Part shown: piece by piece, positions 45,195 to 53,875 of the stretch | How the letters are laid out: the number at the start of each line of letters is the position of its first letter | How positions within the stretch are numbered: position 1 is the stretch's first letter | NCBI GenBank assembly: GCA_020161405.1 | Contig: JAIUOD010000002.1 | Location: 310,001-374,000 of the forward strand | Length of the DNA: 64,000 nt | Source: Pseudomonadota bacterium | GTDB lineage: Bacteria > Pseudomonadota > Alphaproteobacteria > Caulobacterales > Aquidulcibacteraceae | Direction of reading: 5' to 3' | Made by a program: the position numbers and the translations under genes | Notes under the pieces: model-generated | What the model was told of the DNA's origin: nothing | Databases searched by the model: none | What the model saw: the letters and a program-made list of their open reading frames with translations, nothing else

Positions 45195-46703
45195 ATGAAC
45201 AATAAAAAAGAGCTTGGTTTTCTAAAGCGCCCAATTATGACTGGTGCAGCAGCAATTGCGCTTGGCATTGCGGCATTCGGTGCGGGGCAAGTGCTTTCAC
45301 CGCATAATCTACAGGCTCAGGCAATTAAAGCAGAAGCCCCAAAATCAGCAGCTTACTTGCCATCATTTGCCGATTTGGTTGAACGCGTATCACCTGCAGT
45401 GGTTGCAATTGAGGTAAGCCAAAAATCAAAAGGCCCGTCGGAAGATGATTTGGCGCAAATTCCACCTGAATGGCGCAAATTCTTTGGTGGTGGCGATAAT
45501 GCAAAACCACGTATTGTCCAAGGTGCCGGTTCAGGCTTTTTCATTTCTGCTGATGGCTATATTGCAACCAATAATCACGTTATTGAAGATGCCGATAAAA
45601 TCACTGTTACATTAAAAGATGGCCGTGAGTTACCAGCAAAAGTTATAGGCCGTGATCCACGTACTGATGTTGCGGTAATTAAGGTTGAAGGCAATAATTT
45701 CCGTTTCGTTCAATTTGAACCAGATACAAATGTTCGCGTTGGTGATTGGGTGGTTGCGATTGGTAACCCGTTTGGCCTTGGCGGTACTGCAACTGCGGGC
45801 ATTGTTTCTGCTATTGGTCGTGAACGTGTTGGTGGTGCTAACATATCAAACTTCATTCAAATTGATGCCCCAATCAACCCTGGTAATTCGGGCGGCCCAA
45901 CCTTTGACATGGCAGGGCGTGTAATCGGTATAAATACCGCAATTGTTTCACGTTCTGGCGGTAATGATGGTATTGGTTTTGCGGTTCCTGCGAACACTGC
46001 GCAAAAAGTTGTAAATGATTTAATCAAAAATGGCGTTGTAAAATATGGCTGGATTGGGGTTTCAATCGGCGATTTAAACAATGACCTTGCAGATACTTAT
46101 GGCCTTAAAGAGGCTAAAGGTGCAGTTGTTGGTTCTGTTACACCAAATGCACCCGCGTCAAAAGGTGGCTTAAAACGCGGCGATGTTATTGTTGCAATCA
46201 ATGGCCAATCAATTGCAAGCTCAACCGAATTAACCCGTAAAATCGGCGAAAGTTCTGTTGGTTCAAACGTTAAATTGGATGTTATTGATGGTGCGGGTAA
46301 AAAGCGCGTTGTAAATATTACAATTGCTGCGCGCCCTGATGAAAAGAAACTTGCGGAAATTTCGCAATATGGTGTTGATGATAATGGTGCTGTAACTGCA
46401 CCTGCTACAACTGATGTAATGGGTCTTTCACTTTCACCGCTTACGCCCGCTGCTAAAGCGCGTTTAAAATTGGGTGCAAATGATAATGGCGTTTTAATCA
46501 CAAAAGTTGATGATGATTCAGTGGCGGCACAAAAGGGTCTATCTGAAGGTGATGCGATTTTACTTGTAAATAACACAGAAATCACAAACCCATCACAATT
46601 CAAAGATGAGGTTGCCAAAGCGAAAAAAGATGGCAAAAAATTCATTCGTGTCTTTGTTGTTACCAATGGCGGTAGTGGTTTTCAAACCCTGCCAATTGAA
46701 TAG
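45195..46703 (+). CDS. degP: DegP/HtrA family periplasmic serine protease
   Basis: 502 residues. A signal anchor (about 11-32) exports the protein. The trypsin-like domain (about 55-260) has the catalytic triad H128 in ATNNHVIEDA, D158 in RTDVAVIKV and S232 in NPGNSGGPTFD. Two PDZ domains follow (about 275-370 and 405-500); the first has YGWIGVSIGDLN and SPAASKGGLKRGDVIVAINGQ-like sequence, the second LSPLTPAAKARLK. DegP degrades misfolded envelope proteins and can act as a chaperone. In rhizobia degP follows the cycHJKL genes; here one ArsR gene intervenes. The next genes are a two-component pair starting 9 bp downstream, suggesting a Cpx-like envelope-stress unit. Confidence 0.94.
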   Translation: MNNKKELGFLKRPIMTGAAAIALGIAAFGAGQVLSPHNLQAQAIKAEAPKSAAYLPSFADLVERVSPAVVAIEVSQKSKGPSEDDLAQIPPEWRKFFGGGDNAKPRIVQGAGSGFFISADGYIATNNHVIEDADKITVTLKDGRELPAKVIGRDPRTDVAVIKVEGNNFRFVQFEPDTNVRVGDWVVAIGNPFGLGGTATAGIVSAIGRERVGGANISNFIQIDAPINPGNSGGPTFDMAGRVIGINTAIVSRSGGNDGIGFAVPANTAQKVVNDLIKNGVVKYGWIGVSIGDLNNDLADTYGLKEAKGAVVGSVTPNAPASKGGLKRGDVIVAINGQSIASSTELTRKIGESSVGSNVKLDVIDGAGKKRVVNITIAARPDEKKLAEISQYGVDDNGAVTAPATTDVMGLSLSPLTPAAKARLKLGANDNGVLITKVDDDSVAAQKGLSEGDAILLVNNTEITNPSQFKDEVAKAKKDGKKFIRVFVVTNGGSGFQTLPIE

Positions 46704-46712
46704 GAATTTATT

Positions 46713-47384
46713 ATGAAAGTTCTTGTTGTAGAAGATGCCGTCGATACCGCGCGTTTTATGGCGCGCGCCCTCGAAGAAGCAGGCCATAGTGCCGATATTT
46801 CGCACAATGGCACAGAAGCCGAAGAAAAAGCCCGCAGCCTTCAATATGATGTTCTTGTATTTGACCGTATGCTACCCGGTAAAGATGGGCTTGAGGTTGT
46901 GCGCGACCTTCGCAAAGATGCAATCACAACACCCGTATTGTTTTTATCGGCATTAGGTGAGGTTGACCATCGTATCGAAGGCCTAAAAGCTGGCGGTGAT
47001 GATTATCTTGCAAAACCATATTCAAGCGCTGAATTGGTGGCACGGGTTGAAGTTTTGGGTAAAAGAATTGACCCTGATAGCCGTGCAACTTTATTAAAAC
47101 TCGGTGATTTGGAAATGGATTTGATAACGCGCAAGGTTTTCCGCGCGGGTAAAAAAATCGATATTCAACCGCGTGAATTTAGATTGCTTGAATATTTAAT
47201 GCGCAATTGCGGGCAGATTGTTACACGCACAATGTTGCTTGAAAAGGTTTGGGATTATCATTTTGACCCACAGACAAATGTTATTGATGTTCACATCTCG
47301 CGTTTGCGTTCAAAAATTGATAAAGACTTTGACCATCCTATGTTACACACAATTCGTGGAACAGGTTATAGACTAGAAGCGTGA
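46713..47384 (+). CDS. OmpR family response regulator downstream of degP
   Basis: 223 residues. The receiver domain has acidic residues ED at 7-8, phospho-acceptor D51 in VLVFDRMLPGKDG, and Lys in DDYLAKPYSS. The winged-helix domain carries IQPREFRLLEYLMRNCGQIV and HISRLRSKIDKD. The order degP, regulator, kinase, glnE recurs in rhizobial genomes, and control of degP or envelope stress by this pair is plausible but unproven. It lies 9 bp after degP and 4 bp before the kinase, so one transcript is likely. A GGAATTTATT ribosome-binding region precedes ATG 46713. Confidence 0.87.
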   Translation: MKVLVVEDAVDTARFMARALEEAGHSADISHNGTEAEEKARSLQYDVLVFDRMLPGKDGLEVVRDLRKDAITTPVLFLSALGEVDHRIEGLKAGGDDYLAKPYSSAELVARVEVLGKRIDPDSRATLLKLGDLEMDLITRKVFRAGKKIDIQPREFRLLEYLMRNCGQIVTRTMLLEKVWDYHFDPQTNVIDVHISRLRSKIDKDFDHPMLHTIRGTGYRLEA

Positions 47385-47388
47385 GATT

Positions 47389-48873
47389 TTGGGCAAATTC
47401 GATAATATAATTGCCAAATTAAAAAGCAAATTAGCGCGGCGCGAAACAGGGTTTCGCGCCCGCTTTGCTGAAGTTTCGCGCACTACAACTTTTAAAGTTG
47501 CGCGCAATTTTGCAATTTTGTTTTTAACATTCGCAACCCTTTTATTGGCTTATATTTGGGTAATGTCATTCGGTTTCCTAAATTATGATGCCGATAGGCA
47601 GGCCAAACAAGAATTAAATGCCCTAAGTAAAATTTGGGCAGACCATGGCGTTGAGGCATTAAATGCTGCTGTAATTGAACGCGCAGCAACCGCAAATGAA
47701 AATCTTTATGTCCTAATTACACCGCAAGGCGCGGTCATGAGTGGCAATATTGATGCCGTACCAATGGATTTATCAAAAGTGAAGATTCCTGATTCAGGTG
47801 TGCCACTTCAAGATAGCCCTGTTTATTCTTCAAGCTTTAATTATGCCCGTCAAGATGGCGATAATCGTAACCATTCGGCGCGTGGGGTTTTCCTTGCAGG
47901 GGCTGATGGCTATGGGCTTTTTGTTGGGCGTGATTTAGGTGCAGGCTTTGTCGTCGCGGAGCGTGTTACAAGTGCGGTTTGGTCAGGCTCATTGGCGGTT
48001 TTGATATTTGCAATGCTTGGCGGTGTTATGGCAGCGCGTGGCGCGGCAAAAAGAGTTGATGAATTATCAAAAACCACCAAAAAAGTTATGTCAGGTGATT
48101 TAAGCGTTCGCGCCCCAGTAAACCTTTATAAAACCGATACGGGTGATGAGTTTGATGCGCTAACCGATGATTTAAATAACATGCTTGATAGAACCGAAAG
48201 ATTGGTTCAGGCATCACGCACTATTGGCGATGCGATTGCGCATGATTTACGATCGCCATTAACACGCCTTAGAGTTAAACTTGAAGATGCCAATATTCAT
48301 GCGCAAAATAAAGATGAATTGCATGATGCACTAGATGTCGCAATCAATGATATTGACCGCATTGTTGGTACTTTTAATGCCGTCCTTCGCCTTTCAAGGC
48401 TTGAAGCTGGGCAGGGCGCAATTCGCGAAACAATTAACCTATCTGAAACCTTGCATGAGATAGCCGAAATTTTTGAATATAGTTTTGAAGATAAAGGCTT
48501 GGAATTTAGTTCGCAAATTGAAGATAATATAATAATTGATGCCGATAAATCACTTTTGACGCAGGCAATAACAAACCTGCTTGATAATGCGATGAAATAC
48601 ACGCCAAGCGGCAAAGTGCAATTAATTGCCAAAAAGCAAAACAAAAAAACCGCAATTTCGGTCATTGATTCAGGAACAGGAATTGCCCCTGAACTTCGTG
48701 AAAAGGCTTTAAAGCGTTTTGAGCGTCTTGATGCCGCACGTACCACCCAAGGCTCTGGAATCGGTTTATCACTTGCCCATGCAATAGCCGAGGCACATGA
48801 TGGCGTTCTAATTTTAGACGACGGAATTGAAAGCGAAAACGGCAAAGGCTTGAATGTAACAATTTTAATCTAA
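47389..48873 (+). CDS. Sensor histidine kinase, partner of the degP-linked regulator
   Basis: 494 residues from TTG 47389 (MGKFDNIIAKLKSK), 4 bp after the regulator. Two membrane segments (about 40-62 and 195-215) bracket a periplasmic domain of about 130 residues with an extended NENLYVLITPQGAVMSGN region. A HAMP domain (about 215-270) leads to HisKA with H285 in IGDAIAHDLRSPLTRLR, then the ATPase domain with N-box NLLDNAMKYT and G2 box GSGIGLSLAHA. It is probably an envelope sensor given the degP neighbour. The TTG start has no strong ribosome-binding site and may rely on coupling to the upstream gene. Confidence 0.88.
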   Translation: MGKFDNIIAKLKSKLARRETGFRARFAEVSRTTTFKVARNFAILFLTFATLLLAYIWVMSFGFLNYDADRQAKQELNALSKIWADHGVEALNAAVIERAATANENLYVLITPQGAVMSGNIDAVPMDLSKVKIPDSGVPLQDSPVYSSSFNYARQDGDNRNHSARGVFLAGADGYGLFVGRDLGAGFVVAERVTSAVWSGSLAVLIFAMLGGVMAARGAAKRVDELSKTTKKVMSGDLSVRAPVNLYKTDTGDEFDALTDDLNNMLDRTERLVQASRTIGDAIAHDLRSPLTRLRVKLEDANIHAQNKDELHDALDVAINDIDRIVGTFNAVLRLSRLEAGQGAIRETINLSETLHEIAEIFEYSFEDKGLEFSSQIEDNIIIDADKSLLTQAITNLLDNAMKYTPSGKVQLIAKKQNKKTAISVIDSGTGIAPELREKALKRFERLDAARTTQGSGIGLSLAHAIAEAHDGVLILDDGIESENGKGLNVTILI

Positions 48874-48883
48874 AGGCAAATAA

Positions 48884-51682
48884 ATGTTTAAAATTAACGC
48901 CTTGGGCAGTGTTTTTGAATCAATAGAACAAGCAAAAACAATCGCCCCCTATATAGATAGATTAAGCAAGAAATTTCCCAATATCGTTGAAGAATTAAAA
49001 ACGAAACCTGCGCAATCAGTTTTGGATGATGCAATATTACTTGCAAAAAATGCGGCAAATCTTGATATAAATAGTGCTATGCGCGATTTGCGCCATGCAA
49101 AATCAATTACGCATTTAACCCTAAGCGGCGCTGATTTAGCGCAACAAATGCCTTTGATGGGTATTACTGGCAATTTATCAAATCTTGCGGATATTGCCAT
49201 TCAATCGGCGCTTGAGATTGCGCAAAAAGATGCGCCAGATCGTGATAAACGCGCTTTCATAAATGATAAAATCCCTGGCCTATTTATTGTTGCAATGGGT
49301 AAGCATGGGGCAGGGGAATTAAATTATTCATCCGATGTTGATTTATCTGCATTCTTCGAACGCGATGAATTTGATGAAGATTATCAAGGGCAAAGTGTTC
49401 CAATTTGCGTTCGTTTAATTGGCGCGGTTTCGCGTATTTTAGAAGAAATCACGTCAGATAATTATGTTTTTCGCGTTGATTGGCGCCTGAGGCCAGATCC
49501 AGCATCAACCCCAATCGCAGTTTCCACCCGATTTGCAGAGCAATATTATGAAAGCGTCGGGCAAAATTGGGAACGCGCTGCCTTTATTAAGGCGCGGGCA
49601 GTGGCGGGTGATTTCAAAAATGCGGCGGGTTTTTTGGAATATTTGCAACCTTTCATTTGGCGCAAATATCTTGATTTTGCGGCGGTTCAAGATGTTACGT
49701 CAATCTTGCGCCAAATTCATCGCCATAATCGCTCAGGTGAATTGGATGATCCTGTTTTTGATGTAAAACTTGGACGTGGTGGTATTCGTGAAATCGAATT
49801 TTTCACGCAAACTCAACAGCTTATATTAGGGGGTAAAGATAGGAATTTACGCCAAATAAAAACCCTTGATGCACTAATTGCCCTTAAAAATGCGGGTCGT
49901 GTTAAAGAAAATGTGTGTGATGAGCTTTCAAATTGCTATGAATTTTTGCGCAATATTGAACATCGCGTTCAAATGCTTGAAGATGAACAAACCCATTCAT
50001 TGCCACAAAATATTGAAAAGCGCGCGAAAGTTGCCGAACTTGCGGGATTTGAAAATGTGCAGGCTTTCGATGCCACAATAAAACAAGTGCGCGAAAATGT
50101 GCAAACACATATTTTCGAACTTTTTGGTGCACAAGATTCACTTTCAACGTCTGCGGGTTCTTTGGTATTTACGGGGGTGGAAGATGATGAAGAAACCTTG
50201 GAAACTATTCGCGGTTTTGGTTTTAAGGACCCCGCAAAAGTTTCTTCAACAATTCGTGGTTGGCATCATGGGCGTATTCGCGCCACACGCACCCCAAGGG
50301 CGCGTGAAATCCTAACCGCAATCACCCCAAACCTTTTAGAAGCTATCTCACAAACGGGGGAGGCGGACACAGTTTTTGCAAGGTTTGATGATTTTATTTC
50401 GGGCCTATCGGCAGGGGTGCAAACTTTGGCGCTTTTCCAAAATGAACCACAGATTTTACGCGAAACCTGCCTAACCCTTGGTTTAAGTAATCGCCTCGCA
50501 CAGGATTTGGCGAAAAAGCCCGCCATTCTTGATGCAATGCTAAGCCCGCGTTTTTCGCAAAATCTAAATCTTGATACTATTGATGAATTAAGACAATTGG
50601 CAAATGAAGCCCTAAGTCAATGCAATGAATTTGAATTTGCACTTGATATTATAAGACGTTTTAGACGTGAAGAAGCATTTCGCATCGGTTATCACATCCT
50701 ACATGGTTTTGCTAAAGCAGGTTGGGCGGCAAATTCATTTTCAAATCTTGCCAAAATTTGTATAGAGGCGCTATTGCCATGGGCAATCAAAGAAGTTGAA
50801 AATGCGCATGGCAAATTTGACGGTAAAATTGCCATTTGTGGTTGGGGTAAATTGGGTGGCAATGAACTTGCCGCAGATTCTGATTTAGATTTAATGGTGG
50901 TTTATGAGCCCGCACAAGGGGTTGAGCAATCAGATGGCGCACGTTCCCTAAGTGCCGAAAGCTATTTTGCAAAAATCACCCAAAAACTTATTATGGCATT
51001 AAGTGTGCAAACTTCAGAAGGCCCATTATATGAAGTTGACATGCAATTACGCCCATCTGGTAAAAAAGGCCCTGTCGCGGTTCGCTTTTCATCATTTGAA
51101 ACCTATTACCAAGATGAAGCATGGATTTGGGAATTTCAGGCTTTAACCAGATTAACCCCAATCGCAGGGGATAAGGATTTTTGCGAAAAAATTAGAATTG
51201 CAACCCATAAAAATTTAGAAAACCTCAAAGATAAAGAAAAGATAATCCCTGAAGTTATTAATATGCGTCAAAAAATGCGTGATAATTTAAAACCACGTGG
51301 CGATTGGGATTTAAAGCGTAAATATGGTGGTATAATTGATTTGGAATTTTTAACCCAAGCCTATCAATTATTATATGTGGGCGATTATACAGATATTATT
51401 GATGCCAACACAATTAATGCCCTTAATAAAATTGGTGAACATGGTTTGATGCCGCACGAAGAAATTGCGCGTCTTATTAATGCTGGCGAAATTTTAGGGC
51501 AGGTAAGGCAGATATTGGCAATAATAAGTGGCGCTGATTTTGACGAAGATATTGCCACCAACGCAACCAAAAAAGCAATCGCACAGGCTTTGAATGAACC
51601 TGGTTTCCAAATGGCAAAAGCGCAAATTAATGCGGCAAATGATATTATAAAAACCGCATGGGAAAACCTTGAAAAAATGTAA
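48884..51682 (+). CDS. glnE: Bifunctional glutamine synthetase adenylyltransferase/deadenylase
   Basis: 932 residues with two nucleotidyltransferase domains. The N-terminal (deadenylylating) domain has MGKHGAGELNYSSDVDLSAFF around 138-158. The C-terminal (adenylylating) domain has GWGKLGGNELAADSDLDLMVVYE around 651-673. In both, the GxSxxGxxELxxxSDxDL pattern provides the metal-binding Asp pair. Connecting helical regions include GRGGIREIEFFTQTQQLI. GlnE adjusts glutamine synthetase activity in response to PII and glutamine. It follows the two-component pair by 10 bp, an order conserved in rhizobia, and is the last gene of the block. No terminator with a clear T-run follows on the plus strand. 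Confidence 0.95.
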   Translation: MFKINALGSVFESIEQAKTIAPYIDRLSKKFPNIVEELKTKPAQSVLDDAILLAKNAANLDINSAMRDLRHAKSITHLTLSGADLAQQMPLMGITGNLSNLADIAIQSALEIAQKDAPDRDKRAFINDKIPGLFIVAMGKHGAGELNYSSDVDLSAFFERDEFDEDYQGQSVPICVRLIGAVSRILEEITSDNYVFRVDWRLRPDPASTPIAVSTRFAEQYYESVGQNWERAAFIKARAVAGDFKNAAGFLEYLQPFIWRKYLDFAAVQDVTSILRQIHRHNRSGELDDPVFDVKLGRGGIREIEFFTQTQQLILGGKDRNLRQIKTLDALIALKNAGRVKENVCDELSNCYEFLRNIEHRVQMLEDEQTHSLPQNIEKRAKVAELAGFENVQAFDATIKQVRENVQTHIFELFGAQDSLSTSAGSLVFTGVEDDEETLETIRGFGFKDPAKVSSTIRGWHHGRIRATRTPRAREILTAITPNLLEAISQTGEADTVFARFDDFISGLSAGVQTLALFQNEPQILRETCLTLGLSNRLAQDLAKKPAILDAMLSPRFSQNLNLDTIDELRQLANEALSQCNEFEFALDIIRRFRREEAFRIGYHILHGFAKAGWAANSFSNLAKICIEALLPWAIKEVENAHGKFDGKIAICGWGKLGGNELAADSDLDLMVVYEPAQGVEQSDGARSLSAESYFAKITQKLIMALSVQTSEGPLYEVDMQLRPSGKKGPVAVRFSSFETYYQDEAWIWEFQALTRLTPIAGDKDFCEKIRIATHKNLENLKDKEKIIPEVINMRQKMRDNLKPRGDWDLKRKYGGIIDLEFLTQAYQLLYVGDYTDIIDANTINALNKIGEHGLMPHEEIARLINAGEILGQVRQILAIISGADFDEDIATNATKKAIAQALNEPGFQMAKAQINAANDIIKTAWENLEKM

Positions 51683-51756
51683 TGTGTAATAACGACGGAA
51701 AAATAATAGCATTTCGTTAAATATTATGAACGCGCCAAGACAGCGCCTTCAAGCCC

Positions 51757-51805
51757 AAAAAAAAAGCAAGATGTTTGCCAGCCCCCCATTTAGCAAACAT
51801 CTTGC
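51757..51805 (-). terminator. Terminator-like hairpin oriented on the minus strand, in the EF-hand leader
   Basis: A perfect 13-bp inverted repeat (51766-51778 and 51793-51805, loop of 14) is followed on the minus strand by nine T residues (51757-51765 are A on the plus strand), the form of an intrinsic terminator. No minus-strand gene is annotated upstream of it, so it may end an antisense transcript over the EF-hand gene. On the plus strand the same hairpin ends 19 bp before the EF-hand start and could act as a leader element. Confidence 0.5.
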
Positions 51806-51824
51806 AATATTAAGGATTTGAAAA

Positions 51825-52532
51825 ATGAAATTGAGAAATATTCTATTAGGTGCAACAATCATGTTTGGTTTTGCTGCGCCAGCCTTTGCACAAGGCGCAA
51901 TGCCGCCACCACCACCAAATGGTGCAGGTCATTTTGATATGGTTGATACAAACCATGATGGTTTTTTAAGCAAAGATGAAATCAAAGCCGAACATATGAA
52001 AAAATTCGATGCTATTGATGCAAATCGTGATGGCTTTCTTGTTAAAGATGAAATGAAATCTTTTCACGAAAAGCAAATGAAAAATCGCATGGATGGCAAA
52101 CAAGATCGCCGTATTGAGCATCTTGACGAAAACAATGATGGCGTAATTACAAAAGAAGAATGGGTAAATGGCCCAGAACGCGCACGCAAATTAATGGCCG
52201 AACGTATGGCAAAACGCTTTGACGAACTTGATACCAATAAAGATGGCAAATTAAGTTCAGATGAGCTTAAAAATATGAAAATGCGTGGCCCAGATGGTAA
52301 AGGCAAAGGCAAATTTGGTATGGATCGTCCAAAGATGAATGATCCAGATTCAAATAAAGATGGCAAAATATCACGAAGCGAATGGTCTGCTATGCCTGTT
52401 CCAATGTTTGATAAAGCAGATAACAATCATGATGGAAAAATAAGCCGTGAAGAAGCCCGCAGCGCTATGGAAAAAGGCCCTAAGCATGGCCCTAAACATG
52501 GTGAAGGCGGCTTTATGCCAAAAGGTCAATAA
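51825..52532 (+). CDS. Exported protein with six EF-hand calcium-binding loops
   Basis: 235 residues. The signal peptide (hydrophobic 5-19) is cleaved after FAQ (about 23). Six EF-hand loops of form DxNxDGxxxxxE follow: 41-52 (DTNHDGFLSKDE), 65-76 (DANRDGFLVKDE), 101-112 (DENNDGVITKEE), 136-147 (DTNKDGKLSSDE), 175-186 (DSNKDGKISRSE) and 199-210 (DNNHDGKISREE). All six have the full acidic ligand set. A Lys/His/Gly-rich tail closes the protein. It should bind calcium in the periplasm. It is 3 bp upstream of an ECF sigma factor gene and shares that transcript with a small membrane protein, suggesting a calcium-linked envelope signalling unit. That role is inferred. Confidence 0.87.
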   Translation: MKLRNILLGATIMFGFAAPAFAQGAMPPPPPNGAGHFDMVDTNHDGFLSKDEIKAEHMKKFDAIDANRDGFLVKDEMKSFHEKQMKNRMDGKQDRRIEHLDENNDGVITKEEWVNGPERARKLMAERMAKRFDELDTNKDGKLSSDELKNMKMRGPDGKGKGKFGMDRPKMNDPDSNKDGKISRSEWSAMPVPMFDKADNNHDGKISREEARSAMEKGPKHGPKHGEGGFMPKGQ

Positions 52533-52535
52533 TAT

Positions 52536-53132
52536 ATGACCAGCGCTTTATTAGTCTTTGACCCTTTATGCGGTTATTTGAAAAAAGCCTCCATTGGTGA
52601 CAAGGAGGCGGCAAAAGCGCTGGTCAATAATATTTCGCCAAAATTATTTAGGACGGCATATAGGCTTTTAGGAAATTCACACGATGCCGAAGAAGCAACG
52701 CAAGAAACGCTTATAAAATTATGGAAGATTGCGAAAGATTGGAAAACTGGAAATGCCAAGATTGAAACTTGGTGTTATCGGGTTTTAACTAATCACTGTT
52801 TTGATAAATTACGTGCTAAAAACCGCTATATTTTCGACGAAATAGATGAAAATATTCAAGCGAATGAAATTCACACCGATGACATAATTGCGCGTGGTGA
52901 GATAAGAAATCAAATTGATTTGGCGCTTGATAAATTACCTGCGCGCCAAAAAACTGCGATAATTATGACTTATTTTGAAGGTTTAGGTGCAAAAGATGTT
53001 GCCGCAAGCCTTGATTGCACGATTGAGGCAGTTGAATCTTTGCTTGCACGCGCTAAAAAAGCTTTGAAACAATGTCTGCAAGAGCATGATGAAAACTTTG
53101 GACAAAATATTATGTCTTTTGCATTGAATTGA
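52536..53132 (+). CDS. ECF-type RNA polymerase sigma factor
   Basis: 198 residues. Region 2 (about 30-95) contains LFRTAYRLLGNSHDAEEATQETLIKLWKIAKDW and TWCYRVLTNHCFDKLRAKNRY, which bind the -10 element. Region 4 (about 130-185) contains LDKLPARQKTAIIMTYFEGLGAKDVAASL and the HTH EAVESLLARAKKAL for the -35 element. There is no region 1.1 or 3, the ECF hallmark. It lies 3 bp after the EF-hand gene and 7-10 bp before a small membrane protein that is the likely anti-sigma factor. The start ATG 52536 immediately follows the EF-hand stop. The ECF group is not determined from sequence here. Confidence 0.88.
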   Translation: MTSALLVFDPLCGYLKKASIGDKEAAKALVNNISPKLFRTAYRLLGNSHDAEEATQETLIKLWKIAKDWKTGNAKIETWCYRVLTNHCFDKLRAKNRYIFDEIDENIQANEIHTDDIIARGEIRNQIDLALDKLPARQKTAIIMTYFEGLGAKDVAASLDCTIEAVESLLARAKKALKQCLQEHDENFGQNIMSFALN

Positions 53133-53142
53133 GAATGAAATG

Positions 53143-53532
53143 ATGGATCAAGATTTTAAAAATATTTTATCACAAGCAAGCAATCCACCAGATTGCCCAA
53201 ATGATAAGTTTATTGATGTTTTTTTGGCGCAAATGGACAAGGATTTAGCGCCTGCTACTAAAGCTGCGCCAAGTAATAAGATGTTCCTTTATGGTTCAAT
53301 GGCGGCGGCTTTCTTGGTTATTATTGGTACAAGCTTTACAATTGGTCGCAATAATTCCGATTTTAATATCGCGCATGTTTTCAATAAAGGGCAAAATGTT
53401 GCCCCTTATAATGATGCCGAAATTATCGATGTGATTGATAAAGAAATTGCCGAAGATGATTTCGCCGCCCAATTAACCGGCGATGAAGATATAAGCACAA
53501 TTGTGCCTATAAACAAAACAAGCAATCCTTAA
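53143..53532 (+). CDS. Small membrane protein, likely anti-sigma factor
   Basis: 129 residues from ATG 53143 (an ATG at 53140 is equally possible). A cytoplasmic N-terminal region of about 45 residues precedes one membrane helix (about 46-66, MFLYGSMAAAFLVIIGTSF). The periplasmic part (about 67-129) is acidic (DAEIIDVIDKEIAEDDFAAQLTGDED). Size, single-pass topology and position directly after a sigma gene suit an anti-sigma factor or sensor subunit; there is no ZAS zinc motif (HxxxCxxC). The acidic periplasmic tail could respond to cations or to the EF-hand partner, which is speculative. A terminator follows directly. Confidence 0.65.
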   Translation: MDQDFKNILSQASNPPDCPNDKFIDVFLAQMDKDLAPATKAAPSNKMFLYGSMAAAFLVIIGTSFTIGRNNSDFNIAHVFNKGQNVAPYNDAEIIDVIDKEIAEDDFAAQLTGDEDISTIVPINKTSNP

Positions 53533-53559
53533 AAAGCGCCCTTATGGGCGTTTTTTTTT
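53531..53559 (+). terminator. Intrinsic terminator of the EF-hand/sigma operon
   Basis: The stem CGCCC (53537-53541) and GGGCG (53546-53550), extended by A-T pairs, with loop TTAT, is followed by nine T residues. It begins at the stop codon of the membrane protein gene. Confidence 0.88.
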
Positions 53560-53583
53560 GCTAATAATATTTGTGATAACCAA

Positions 53584-53609
53584 TAAAAAAGCGCCCCAAA
53601 AAGGGCGCT
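53584..53609 (-). terminator. Intrinsic terminator of rpmG
   Basis: AGCGCCC (53590-53596) and GGGCGCT (53603-53609) form a 7-bp stem. On the minus strand it is followed by a T-run (53584-53589), placed 31 bp after the rpmG stop. Confidence 0.88.
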
Positions 53610-53639
53610 ATTTTTTGTTAGACGAAAGTTTTGCCTAAC

Positions 53640-53807
53640 TTATTTGATTTTGCCTTCAACAAACTCAACATGTTTACGAACCACAGGATCGTATTTGTTC
53701 ATGCGAAGTTTTTCGGTTTTAGTACGTGCATTCTTTTTAGTTACATAAAAGAAGCCAGTGCCAGCCGATGAATTAAGGCGAATTTTAATCGAGGCAGGTT
53801 TAGCCAT
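53640..53807 (-). CDS. rpmG: 50S ribosomal protein L33
   Basis: 55 residues from ATG 53807 ([34 protein letters not shown]), the standard L33 start; a frame to 53825 adds six residues and is rejected. The rest, [20 protein letters not shown], is typical. The protein sits near the E site of the 50S subunit. The zinc-binding CxxC pairs of C-plus L33 are missing, so this is the zinc-independent form normal in alphaproteobacteria. It is monocistronic with its own terminator, and its neighbour upstream is an MFS gene. Confidence 0.96.
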   Translation of the reverse strand: MAKPASIKIRLNSSAGTGFFYVTKKNARTKTEKLRMNKYDPVVRKHVEFVEGKIK

Positions 53808-53875
53808 AACAAATCCCTTCCGCAAATGCGGTATAAAAACATGAAGCGCGTCTTGACCACATTGAACGCACTAAG

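Noticed and set aside
53584-53609. Reading the second hairpin after the sigma operon as part of its terminator
   Set aside because: Its T-run lies on the minus strand and it is placed directly after rpmG, so it belongs to that gene.
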